Source: Torymus aiolomorphi (lineage: Eukaryota > Arthropoda > Insecta > Hymenoptera > Torymidae). From it: a stretch of 64,000 bases of DNA. The number at the start of each line of letters is the position of its first letter. Within the stretch, counting starts at the first letter, position 1. The position numbers and the translations under genes were made by a program. The stretch is taken from the NCBI GenBank assembly GCA_036365515.1, contig CM070873.1:176749604-176813603 (forward strand), read 5' to 3'. This document shows positions 32,737 through 42,059 of this stretch, in pieces. The notes beneath the pieces are model-generated. The model was given only the letters and a program-made list of their open reading frames with translations. It had not been told where the DNA came from and made no database searches.

Positions 32737-34007
32737 CGAGGGTCATTTGACAAGTACCTAGCCTCACCGCCAGATGGTGTCACTATCGCACCAGAAATAC
32801 ACTACAGTGCAGTATCTTCCTGTAAACGGTTACAGACGAAATTTCAGCCGGATCGGAGTTGTAGTTTTTTTTTGAGAGCGTGTGAAAGCAAATGTGTCCG
32901 TTGATTTTTGAAAAAATGGAGAAAGAACAATATCGGTCGGTGATTCGATTCTTGTTTTTGGAAGGGAAATCGCGCACTGAAATTAAAGAACGCTTGGATG
33001 CAGTGTATGGGGATGCTTCTCCTTCGCTGGCGACCGTTAAATTTTGGTATAACGAGTTTCAACGTGGTCGTACGTCGGTTTTTGATGATCCACGCCCAGG
33101 TGCTCCGAAAACAGCCACTACGGAGGAGAACGTGACAAAAATACACGATATCGTTTTGTCAGACCGCCGATTAAAGGTGCACGAGATAGCTGCGATAGTA
33201 GGCATCTCAGAAGAACGGGTGTGGCATATCCTACATGAGATTTTAGGCATGAGGAAGCTGTCAGCAAGGTGGGTGCCGCGTTTGCTGACTGCAGACAACA
33301 AGCGCATCCGTGTGACCAGTTCAGAGCAGTGTTTGGAGCTGTTTAATCGCAATCCAAAAGAGTTTTTGCGTCGTTACGTGACCGTCGACGAAACATGGAT
33401 TCACTACTACACTCCAGAGACCAAGGAGCAGTCAAAACAGTGGACCTTACCCGGTGAACCTGCTCCGAAGAAGGCGAAGACGGTCCCGTCGGCCGGAAAG
33501 GTGATGGCCACTGTTTTCTGGGATTCTCAAGGTGTGATTTTTATTGACTATCTGGAGAAGGGCAAAACGGTCACAGGACAGTACTACGCCGAACTATTGA
33601 GCCGATTTGACGCCGTGTTAGAAGAAAAACGTGCTTTTCCACTACGATAATGCACCGGCTCACACTTCTGCACTCGCCACGGCTAAATTGGTCGAATTAC
33701 GCTACGAACTGCTGCCCCATCCACCGTATTCTCCAGATTTAGCTCCGTGCGACTTTTTTTTGTTTCCGAACCTAAAAAATTCGCTCGCCGGGAAGAGATT
33801 CCACTCCAATAACGAAATAATCGCCGCCACGGAGGCCTATTTTGCAAACCAAGAGAAAACATTTTTTTCAACGGGGTTAAAAAAATTGGAACACCGCTGG
33901 TCCAAGTGTATTCAACTAAAAGGAGACTACATTGAAAAATAAATTTTATTTTTTGTAAAATTTTGGTGTTTTCATTTGTAGGCTAGGTACTTATCAAATG
34001 ACCCTCG
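32737..34007 (+). mobile_element. mariner transposon, 1271 bp
   Basis: Terminal inverted repeats CGAGGGTCATTTGACAAGTACC and GGTACTTATCAAATGACCCTCG are flanked by TA on both sides (32735-32736 and 34008-34009). Size and structure are complete. Confidence 0.92.
32892..33942 (+). pseudogene. mariner transposase, one frameshift
   Basis: The first frame (32892-33650) has the two helix-turn-helix DNA-binding units (SRTEIKERLDAVYGD; LKVHEIAAIVGISEERVWHI), the linker WVPRLL and the first catalytic Asp in VTVDETWIHYY. The second frame (33631-33942) has HYDNAPAHTS and YSPDLAPCDFFLFP. There are 34 residues between the second and third Asp, so this is the mariner D,D34D signature. The frame shift lies between about 33630 and 33650. 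All three catalytic residues survive. This is a mariner-family member; I do not assign a subfamily. Confidence 0.92.
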
Positions 34008-34508
34008 TATCTCAGCACTGGATCGTCTGAAATTAAAAATTGAAACAGATATCGTTAGATAAGCACATTCTCGAGGTAACAACGAGAGGGATTTTTTTTC
34101 TTTCGATTTTTCAATTTTTGGTGACACTTTGACATAAAAACACCGATTTTTGCTAAAAAAATTGACATATTTGTTACTGTAAAATTGTTAATAAATAAAA
34201 AAAAAAAAAATCTCTCGTTCTTACCTCGAGAATGTGCTTATCTAGCGATATCTGTTTCAATTTTTAATTTCAGACGATCCAGTGCTGAGATATGCTGTTC
34301 ACCGCAAAACAACATTTTGTCAAGGCACCTCCGCAGAATTGCCGCCAACGGCTTAATTTTTAATATTTTTCAATGAAAATTTCACAGAATATTGTACAAT
34401 AGTTACTGAATCGTATACTTTTTATTAAAATAAATTTTCATTTACTGGAGCGAATATAAAAATCATTAAAAATGACCCATTTTTTTTACGAATTAACCAT
34501 ACCCCCTC

Positions 34509-35042
34509 TTAATTTTAGATTTGACATAGTCTGCTGTCCTTTGTTGCTCCGGTATGGCGTCTATGAAATCTCCAATGTAGCTGCAGCTTGGTGGTAATGT
34601 TCGATTTAAGTATCTCATCTTTTCGGCTTCTTCTATATTTCCATCAGCTCCCTTGAACTCGTTCACTGTCTTTTCGAATTCCACAAAATATTCATCTACT
34701 CGATCATAATTCTTGAGTTTGATTTCTTCTAGTTTTCCTCTACATATTATTTGTAATGACGTAGATTGCGTCGAATATATCTTGTTATCATCTCACGAGC
34801 AGTTGTGCAGTTTTTTACGTATTCTAACTGCTTGTCTGTTTTGTATTCACTAAAATCGTTCTTGCTTTTAAGTCCTTTTTCTTCCATTGTGCTTCGCCTT
34901 CGTCGTTATTTCTTAATCTGTCTGCAGGATCTTTACACTCTTTGTACTCCAGCAGCATCATCAATCTAATTTTCCAACTTGAGTAATTTTCTCCATCGAA
35001 AATTGGTGTAACAATATCTTCAAATTTTGCTTGTCTCGCCAT
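34509..35042 (-). pseudogene. Copia Gag N-terminal part
   Basis: ATG at 35042 opens MARQAKFEDIVTPIFDGENY followed by SSWKIRLMMLLEYKE, the standard copia Gag start. It runs to 34824 and, after a frame change, continues as FEKTVNEFKGADGNIEEAEKM and LNRTLPPSCSYI (to 34493). The split at TTAA (34509-34512) is the foldback insertion. Gag here packages RNA and forms particles in the family. Confidence 0.85.
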
Positions 35043-35477
35043 TTCTATCTCTCTTTATTTCCAATTTATTTCAATAATTTTATTTAACAGCACGACTTGT
35101 TTAATTCCTCGTACAAAACTCTTTTTAAATATATTTCTCAATTTAATATTCAGCACTATTTCTTTATTATTTAACTTTCCTTCGTTTTCCATTTGCAACG
35201 TGTTTAACCTTAAAATTCGCCACGTGCTCTGTACTGGTGCTCCGACGCATGCTCCGACTGGGAATTCTAATCGGTCTGCATCATTCACTTTTCAACATTA
35301 ATCTTTGATTCCTTTTGCATAAATCACTTCTTGACATCTTCAGTTTCTTGTTTAGAGTTATATTTTTCTCGATTTTCCACTTTTTAATTTTTAACACTTA
35401 TTTTCTCTACGCGATTCTAAAGTACACGTAGAAGAAAAAATACATTACCGGACAACCACGAACTTCGGCTACCATGT
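35043..35477 (-). other. Copia 5' leader
   Basis: Non-coding leader between the 5' LTR and Gag. A possible primer-binding site, TGGTAGCCGAAG, lies three bases inside the LTR (about 35463-35474). Confidence 0.55.
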
Positions 35478-35734
35478 TGTAATGTTGAGGTATTGTGGAT
35501 AATAAATAAGTGAATGTTAGACGGAGTTAATTAATAAAGAAGTACAATAGGGATAAGTTGGATACATGTGCTCTACATCTGCACTATATGACGGTCGACA
35601 AGAGAGAGATATTCTGTGCGCACGGCGTTTCCGTGCCTCGAGTAGGCCGCGCCTCCAAAGTACAAATAGGTGGCGCCACTAGTGTCATACATTAGGTGAT
35701 TAGGTCTAGATATAATATTTACCATAATTCAACA
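35478..35734 (-). repeat. Copia LTR B, shared by two copies
   Basis: About 257 bp, matching LTR A. It serves as the 5' LTR of the full copy (to its left) and the 3' LTR of the truncated copy (to its right). Confidence 0.9.
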
Positions 35735-36857
35735 GGCCTTCTTAAATTTATACTCTAGACCTTTACAAAATTTTCTTGTCATAATTACATTTTCTTTATT
35801 CAACTTTTGTTTACAATTTTAAATCAATTATAACGCTGTTCTATTTCTAAGAAATTTTTTCTTGTCTAAACTCTTAGTTAACATATCAGCTATATTACAG
35901 ATTGGATCAATTTTAACAATATCTATAATTCCATTTTCGTAATTTTCGTTAATGTAATGATATTGTACTTCGATGTGCTTCGAATTTTTGGTAAAATTTC
36001 CGAACTTTGCTATTGCTACTGCACCTGAGTTGTCTTCGTATATTTTTATGGCATTTTCAAATTTTCCGTGAAACGATTCACTCAACAAGTTTCTTATAAA
36101 TAATACTTCTGTCACTGCTTCCGACATAGCTGTATATTCTGCAAAAGTCGAACATTTTGTAAACGTATTCTGTTTATGAGTTTTCCAAAAAATTAAAGGA
36201 CCCCGCACACAATGTATGGGAAAAAATCATTCGGTCAAATTTTGGGGGGGTTTTGCCCATGAGAACTTTTGTTCAGGACCTCAAGATCTATCTTTTCCCC
36301 AAGTTTGATCCAATTTGGCCGAATGATTATTTTCCAAACATTGTGTGCGGGGTCCTTTCCAAATAATCTTACTATAAAATCTGTTGTTGATTTTCTGTCT
36401 ACAGTGTCACCTGCATAGTCAGAGTCTACCATGCAGTCTAATATTTCGCTACTTTCATGGTTACAATTATACGTTAATTTTAGGTCTTTTGTTTTGACTA
36501 AATACTTCAGAATTCTCATAGCGTATTTAAAGTGTGTTTCATTGTAACAACTTTGGTATCGACTCAAATAATTTACGCTGAATGCTATATCTGGCCTAGT
36601 GCCTGTAATTATATATAACAATTCTCCTATCAAATTTCTGTACTTTATAGTTTCATGGCTTTTGCTAGCTTGATCTAACTTAAGTTTAGTTTCCATTGGA
36701 GTACCATACAATTTTGCATTCTCCAGATTGTATTTTTTGGCCAAAGATGCAATATATTTAGTTGGACTTAAAGTCATCTTACTTCTATCTTCACTATAAT
36801 CTATGTCTATTCCTATATATTGTTCAATTTTTCCAAGATTTTTCATTGAAAATTTTT
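35735..36857 (-). mobile_element. Second copia copy, truncated (RT end and RNase H only)
   Basis: Minus frames 36846-36235 and 36208-35828 match the RT/RNase H of the full copy almost residue for residue (LGKIEQYIGIDIDYSEDRSK; IYEDNSGAVAIAKFGNF). They are interrupted by a 158-bp MITE. The copy begins abruptly at about 36857 within RT, where it joins the interrupted gene. Confidence 0.88.
36198..36355. mobile_element. 158-bp MITE in the truncated copia copy
   Basis: Perfect-looking ends GGACCCCGCACACAATGT and ACATTGTGTGCGGGGTCC. It is missing from the equivalent position of the other copia copy, which reads straight through AAATTT. No obvious target duplication. Confidence 0.85.
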
Positions 36858-37397
36858 GTGAATTCTTGTGAATTGAAAGTTTCTTTGAGTTTTAGAGCTT
36901 TCTTGACAAAATATTTCGAGGTATTGAACTCTCTAGAAGTCTGTGCAATACTCCAGCTATCAGGTGCTACCGTGAGGATTGTGATCCGTAATGGATCATT
37001 CAATGGTAAACTAGCAAACTTCTGATTTAGTTTGTCTCGCATTTGCTCGAGTTCCCTTTCTCTAGATGAAGAAGACTCGTTGCTAGGCTCTGGGGCTTCA
37101 TATTCATCATTCGCATATGATTGTTCTGATTGAGAATCAATACTGGAGTTTAATACTTCAGGTTTAGAACTCACATCAGTTGCCTCAAATTTACGTTTCC
37201 TGGAACTAGAGCATATTTTCATGCCAGGTGTATATACTGGAAGGAACTTCTGCAAGTTTATCGAAACTGTTCGGAGATTCTTACTCTTATGAGGAGAGAT
37301 ATTGAATGGAATAAAACGTCTACCCCATGAATCCTGGTTTCTCGAGATTCCATTACATTCACCGATAGTCACCATTTTCCCGAAATAATAGACGTGT

Positions 37398-37690
37398 AAA
37401 TAACTGATTTAAATATACGAAAACTATTTCCAGCAAGAGTAGTCGTGAAAACGACTGATTTAAATACGAAAACTATTTCCAGCAAGAGTAGTCGTGAAAA
37501 CGACTGATTTAAATACTAAAACTATTTCCAGCAAGAGTAGTCGTGAAAACGACTGATTTAAATACGAAAACTATTTCCCGCAAGAGTAGTCGTAAAAACG
37601 ACTGTTTAAATAGGAAAACTATTTCCAGCAAGAGTAGTCGTGAAAATGACTTGAATATCGAAAATCAGTTTTCTGACGGGTGGTCGTGAA
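37398..37690. repeat. 49-bp tandem repeat, about five units
   Basis: The unit GAAAACTATTTCCAGCAAGA with GTAGTCGTGAAAACGACTGA and TTTAAATAC recurs at 49-bp spacing (CAGCAAGAG at 37431, 37480, 37529, 37578 and 37626). Each unit contains a small palindrome, GTCGT-GAAAA-CGAC. It lies directly upstream of the ATG at 37375. Confidence 0.92.
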
Positions 37691-37699
37691 AACGACTAA

Positions 37700-38400
37700 T
37701 ATAATACAATAACTATTCCCATCAAGAGAAGCAAGAACGTTTATGAATATGTTTTTGTGAGTATCAATGATGCTTTATCGATGACTTAATCCACGGATAA
37801 GGAAGAAATAAACTTCGACACACTTTGCCTCGTGTGAACTTGTGAATTTACATACTAGAGAATTTCTTATTCGGAAATAACGTGATAAATCAAAAAATCA
37901 TCAAGAATAGTTTCCGTTTATAATTTTATGTAAAATGTCGTGAGAATATTTTTATTGTCGACATTATTTCTGAGCAATATTGGATCCGCCATCTTGCATT
38001 TTACAAATTTAACCGGATTCCCGGTTAGCAACATGAAAAATCCAACCCCCGTATACCAAATTTTGTATTGATCCGTTGATTTTTGAAATTCCGTTCGTCA
38101 TATTGGATCCGTCATTTTGAATTTTGAAAGTTTGATCGTACAATTTCAACCAGTAGTCAGACAAGCTACTGCATGAATTTTTTCAGAATTTTTTATCGCT
38201 ATTCTGAATTTTTACACACATGTCTAATGCACTTTCTATCGTTATGGCTGCCATATTAGTCGGCCATCTTGAAATCATGGCTTCTGCCACTTCGCATTCG
38301 AAAGCCTATATTTCTAGGAAAATGTTGGGTGGTCGTATGTTTTCGTACGTCCTCTCAACTTTTGGACAGAGGGGGGGTGGGGTAAAAGTAACGTGGAACG
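37700..38400. other. No recognisable gene
   Basis: Unstructured AT-rich sequence with repeated phrases such as ATTGGATCCGCCAT and ATTGGATCCGTCAT (37980, 38100). Nothing else identified. Confidence 0.5.
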
Positions 38401-38402
38401 TC

Positions 38403-38405
38403 CCA

Positions 38406-38436
<31 letters not shown>

Positions 38437-38437
38437 G
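38403..38437. repeat. (AT)n microsatellite
   Basis: About 35 bp of alternating AT next to a foldback end. Confidence 0.9.
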
Positions 38438-38951
38438 GGAGCGTCCAGCAGAAACGGGCCACCGAGCGCGCGCGGTGCCTTTTTTCGCGTAAAAGGTGCT
38501 CTGTTTAACTCGCTCATAATCGTATGCTGTGTCTTTGAAAAAAAAACAAGGACCTATATCGATAGATTTTTTTCTGCTCTTTCCAATTGCGCCATTGTTT
38601 TTATTGCGAAACGCGTTCTTCCGGACGAAAACTCGAGTTGAATATTGAAAGCCATTTTTCTCAAAGTATATCATGTTTTTCTCAAAATAAACTACACCAT
38701 TGGAAAGTACAACTCTTAAGCTTCAAAACCCTATCTTGGAGAAGTTGGAGAAATAAAGGGTTTAAAAGTAACAACATGAAAAAGACAGCGCCGAGGATCC
38801 GCGCGAGCAGGAAAAAATCTATCGATATAGGTCCTTGGTTTTTTTTTCAAAGACGCAGCATACGATTATGAACGAGTTAAACAGTGCGCCTTTTACGCGA
38901 AAAAAGGCACCGCGTGCGCTCGGTGGCCCGTTTCTGCTGGACGCTCCCATA
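38436..38951. mobile_element. Foldback element with GC-rich arm ends
   Basis: TATGGGAGCGTCCAGCAGAA near 38434 is mirrored by TTCTGCTGGACGCTCCCATA near 38932-38951. Arms of about 140 bp include a Cys-rich-looking GC stretch and ATCTATCGATATAGGTCCTTG. The interior (about 38640-38800) is homologous to 60430-60620, where the family recurs in degraded form. Confidence 0.8.
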
Positions 38952-38953
38952 TA

Positions 38954-40303
38954 CACTCCGCAACAAAATATCGCAACAAAATTTTTCATCGAAAAATTGC
39001 CATTTTTCAAATGCTTGTAACTCGGTCAATTGTCATCGTATTGAGATAATTTTTTTTTTTTTTTTTTTTAGGGAATTATATGTACTTTCAGGAAAAAATG
39101 ATGTCCAATAGCTGCGACATAATGCCACCTTGCTATGTCTTAATCAGGCCTACCAACTTTTTTTTCTTAAAAAACGCAATAGTTTGCACGTTTACCTGGA
39201 TTACCAAAAATTTTTTTTCAAAAAACCACAAATACCATCTTAAAGTACACTTTCCAATGAGTATTTTTAAAAAAAGTCGACCCTCTATGATTTTTTTTGA
39301 CCTAGTTATGCCATTTTAAAGATATTCCTTTGTTTTAGCCAAATACCGCCAACATTAGCATTACCCGATGCGTACCGCGAGGAGGTTGTTGGTCGGACTT
39401 ACGCATCATTATGGCTCTGAAAAGGGCCGGTTGTGCGAATCGTTTCTTACATTAGAAACCCCGCGGCTCGTCACTTCCGCAGTATTTTTTTACTCCAAAC
39501 CCTATGCGCCTAAGGCCTTTAGTACCGTGTATTGCCACCTCGCTGACGAATTACCTGTCCTAAACGTTCTTGCATATTAATTATTGTTAGTAATGCATGC
39601 TCTAATTGAATCTTGAGGTATCTCGTGCCAAATTTCATTCAGAATTCTCTCAAGCTCTTGGAGGTTAGCAGGAGGTCTCTCTATAGGATTGAGGTCTGGG
39701 CTATTAGCAGGATGAGGCAATACCTCTACGTTGTTTTCTTCCAAGTAAATATGAGTTATCCTTGCAGTATGGGGGCGTGCATTATCCTGCATCAAGATGA
39801 AATTACGGCCCATTTGCCGATTTCAGCCCCCGAAATCGGCCCTTGTCAGGGCCACAATGATGCGTAAGTCCGACCAACAACCTCCTCGCGGTACGCATCG
39901 GGTAATGCTGATGTTGGCGGTATTTGGCTAAATCATAGGAATATCTATGAAATGGCATAACTCGGTCAAAAAAAATCGTAGAGGGTCGACTTTTTTTAAA
40001 AATACTCGTTGGAAAGTGTACTTTAAGATGGTATGTGTAGTTTTTTGAAAACAAATTTTTGTAACCCAGGTAAACGTGCAAACTATTGCGTCTTTTAAGA
40101 AAAAAAAGTTGGCAGGCCTGATTAAGAAATAGCAATGTGGCATTATCTCGCAGCTATTGGACATCATTTTTTCCTGAAAGTACACATAATTCCCTACGAA
40201 ACAAAAAAAAACTCAATACGATGAAAATTGACCGAGTTACAAGCATTTGAAAAATGGCAATTTTTCGATGAAAAATTTTGTTGCGATAATTTTGTTGCGG
40301 AGA
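38954..40303 (-). mobile_element. Tc1-like element with long inverted repeats, internally deleted
   Basis: Inverted repeats of about 460 bp (38954-39420 and 39840-40303; ends CTCCGCAAC and GTTGCGGAG) bracket a short centre containing the tail of a Tc1 transposase. TA lies at both outer ends. Long IRs of this sort occur in some Tc1/mariner elements. Confidence 0.8.
39577..39813 (-). pseudogene. Tc1 transposase C-terminal fragment
   Basis: 79 codons: FILMQDNARPHTARI supplies the second catalytic Asp and ANSPDLNPIE the third catalytic Glu, 34 residues apart (DD34E). The upstream two-thirds of the protein, including the first Asp and the DNA-binding region, is missing. Confidence 0.88.
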
Positions 40304-41009
40304 ATATATATGTATATATGTTTGTAAATTGGTACTTTTGAGGAGATGTGAACCTTTCGCCCAGAGTTCGGACAATGTGACTAAAGAAATAATGACCCTC
40401 AGGTTACCGACTCTGGGAAAAGGGGGTATAGATTTCTCCTCAAAAGTCGCGATTCTTGCTTTGAGAAATTTGAGGAGCCTCTTCAAAATGCCGACATCTC
40501 TTCAAAAGTACCGATTTATACGTTGATATCTCTTCAAATATACCAATTCCCATAGTTATGATATATATATATATAGGCAGTAAGTGTGGTAAGGCCAGAG
40601 CCGTGCTCGCGGAGCTCTTACCACTGTCCTCTCAAGTGAGGAAAGGCGTGCCCAACGCTACGCGCTGGCCTTATTTATACCCGAAAACTATCTGTCCATC
40701 TCTCTCGCTCGCCTACCTCTCCCATGTGCGGTGCCGCCGCACCGCTGTATATAGGTGGGGCGAGTCGCGGAGTAGGATAATAGGAGAGGTAGAACGCTGT
40801 ATACAACTTACACGTGCATAGTGGGATTTTCCCCACTTCGCTCGCGTTGTACATGTGTGTAGATAGCCGTAACACCTATGTTGGCGCGCAGTGGTAGGGC
40901 ATAGTATACGTGTACATATGTATGTAAGTATACGTGTATGCGCCTGTGTAGCGCTGTGTAGAATCAAATGAATATGTTTGCGGTCGATCAAGTAGGGACC
41001 GTTATAATA
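40304..41009. other. No recognisable gene
   Basis: Includes short AT runs (40311, 40560), repeated TCTTCAAAAGTACCGAT phrases (40440-40545) and a GC-richer stretch (40570-40900). No ORF or RNA gene supported. Confidence 0.5.
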
Positions 41010-41222
41010 TACACTCTAAAAGCAAGAGTAAAAATCCGATAAGTAAGGTGTAAACTCTTAATTTTCTACTTTATTAAAGAATAAAATGCTGATTGTATCC
41101 GTTAAGATCTGCAGGTTAAAATCTGCATTTTATTTTTTATTAAAGTAGAAAATTGACATTCACACCTTACTTATCCAATTAAATCACTGAATTAATCCAA
41201 TTTACTCTTGCTTTTAGAGCAT
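41010..41222. mobile_element. MITE of about 210 bp
   Basis: Ends CTCTAAAAGCAAGAGTAAA and TTTACTCTTGCTTTTAGAG, flanked by TA. Internally TTCTACTTTATTAAAGAATA is mirrored by TTTATTAAAGTAGAA. Non-coding. Confidence 0.85.
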
Positions 41223-42059
41223 ATGAGTTATTTCATACCTCTAGTACTACTCCAACAAATGAAAATGACTTACTTAAGGAATTACTTGCATGTTTATCCT
41301 CAGCTGTCAAGAAATTATGTAACTAATTACTTGAGCAGTTATTTAAATTATTATTTAAATTTTTGGTCTCAGATGTTAAGTAATAACTTTAGTAGTTGTT
41401 TGAGCAATTACTTAAGAAATAACTTAAGACATAAGTATGGCGCAACGGTTGGCAGTGCGAAGTGTATTCTGCGGGCGGCTTGGTATACTTACATGTAATT
41501 GTACGTATATAGGCAAATCCCTAGATTTTTTTAACTTTTAGGTTATTGTAAGTTTCAAGGAATTACAAATATTAAAAATCAAACGGTTGACCTATATTTA
41601 GGTAAAACTAAAATTGTTTTATGTAACCAAGGTACACCAGATATGGTAATTGTCCATAAAAAATACTGGGAATTGAAAATAGTCGAATAATCGTACTCTG
41701 GATCATAAATGATCTTTTTTGCAATTTATCAGAAAAAATATAATGCATTCATTGCACTATATGAATGTGTATTTAAGGTTTTATCAAAAAAATTATAACA
41801 TATGATTTTACTAGATTTATAATTCATTATACGAAAAAGTATGCCCCGGGCACAGTAATATGCTACCCTACAGTTATTGACATACTTACCATGTATGAAC
41901 TTGTGTCTTCTACATTATTTTTTAGAAAGTTTAAGAAAAACATTCTCGAGATAAACATTAAAATAACATAAAAAACAGGGTTTTTTGTATTTTCCAAGAT
42001 CGCACGCCTTTGGAATCGTTAATTAAACTACTGTAATATTTAGAACAGACTAAAATAAA
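41223..42059. other. AT-rich DNA, nothing identified
   Basis: A plus-strand low-complexity frame (Tyr/Leu/Asn-rich, 41208-41498) derives from repeated TTACTTAAG-like words and is not credible as a gene. Confidence 0.5.

Larger units (their letters stand above)
32511..34508. mobile_element. TTAA-flanked foldback element split by mariner
   Basis: TTAA lies at 32507-32510 and 34509-34512. The ends are inverted: a G-run then TATGCTTAATTCGTAAAAAAAATGGGTC on the left, mirrored by GACCCATTTTTTTTACGAATTAACCATACCCCCTC on the right. The long arms (32511-32736 plus 34010-34090, against about 34200-34508) mirror each other except for the mariner in the left arm. Removing the insertion with one TTAA restores the copia Gag frame, so the target duplication is exact. 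TTAA targeting is the piggyBac habit, but no transposase is present. Confidence 0.8.
21972..35734 (-). mobile_element. Ty1/copia element, full-length copy with nested insertions
   Basis: LTRs at 21972-22230 and 35478-35734 bound gag, protease, integrase, RT and RNase H pieces in Ty1/copia order (integrase before RT) on minus. A purine tract (AAGGAGGCG) precedes the 3' LTR. TGGTAGCCGAAG, three bases inside the 5' LTR, is a plausible primer-binding site. At least three later insertions interrupt it: 24228-28634, about 28806-31075, and 32511-34508. Several stops and one changed catalytic residue show it is dead. Without insertions it would be roughly 5 kb, normal for copia. Confidence 0.9.
21849..37375 (-). 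pseudogene. Uncharacterised gene split by 14.9 kb of copia sequence
   Basis: The 5' part starts at ATG 37375 and runs to about 36858: VTIGECNG, a Ser/Glu-rich linker, then LRITILTVAPDSWSIAQTSREFN and YFVKKALKLKE. The 3' part is at 21962-21849: TEGVMWTPTARAGKTLSQDV then ELVRNFYESDENSR, ending at a TAA. The two parts are adjacent segments of a protein family found in many invertebrate genomes, in which a SWS(I/V) helix-turn-helix-like segment is followed by GKTLS and FY.SDE.SR. I know no function; it may itself be transposon-derived. The right flank reads directly from the copia LTR, and the left flank joins a truncated copia copy. Sequence expected after SDENSR is missing or degraded, so the gene was probably broken already or has decayed since. 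Confidence 0.6.

Noticed and set aside
37398..37690. CRISPR array (49-bp spacing of repeated units)
   Set aside because: The units are near-identical end to end without unique spacers, and the context is eukaryotic.
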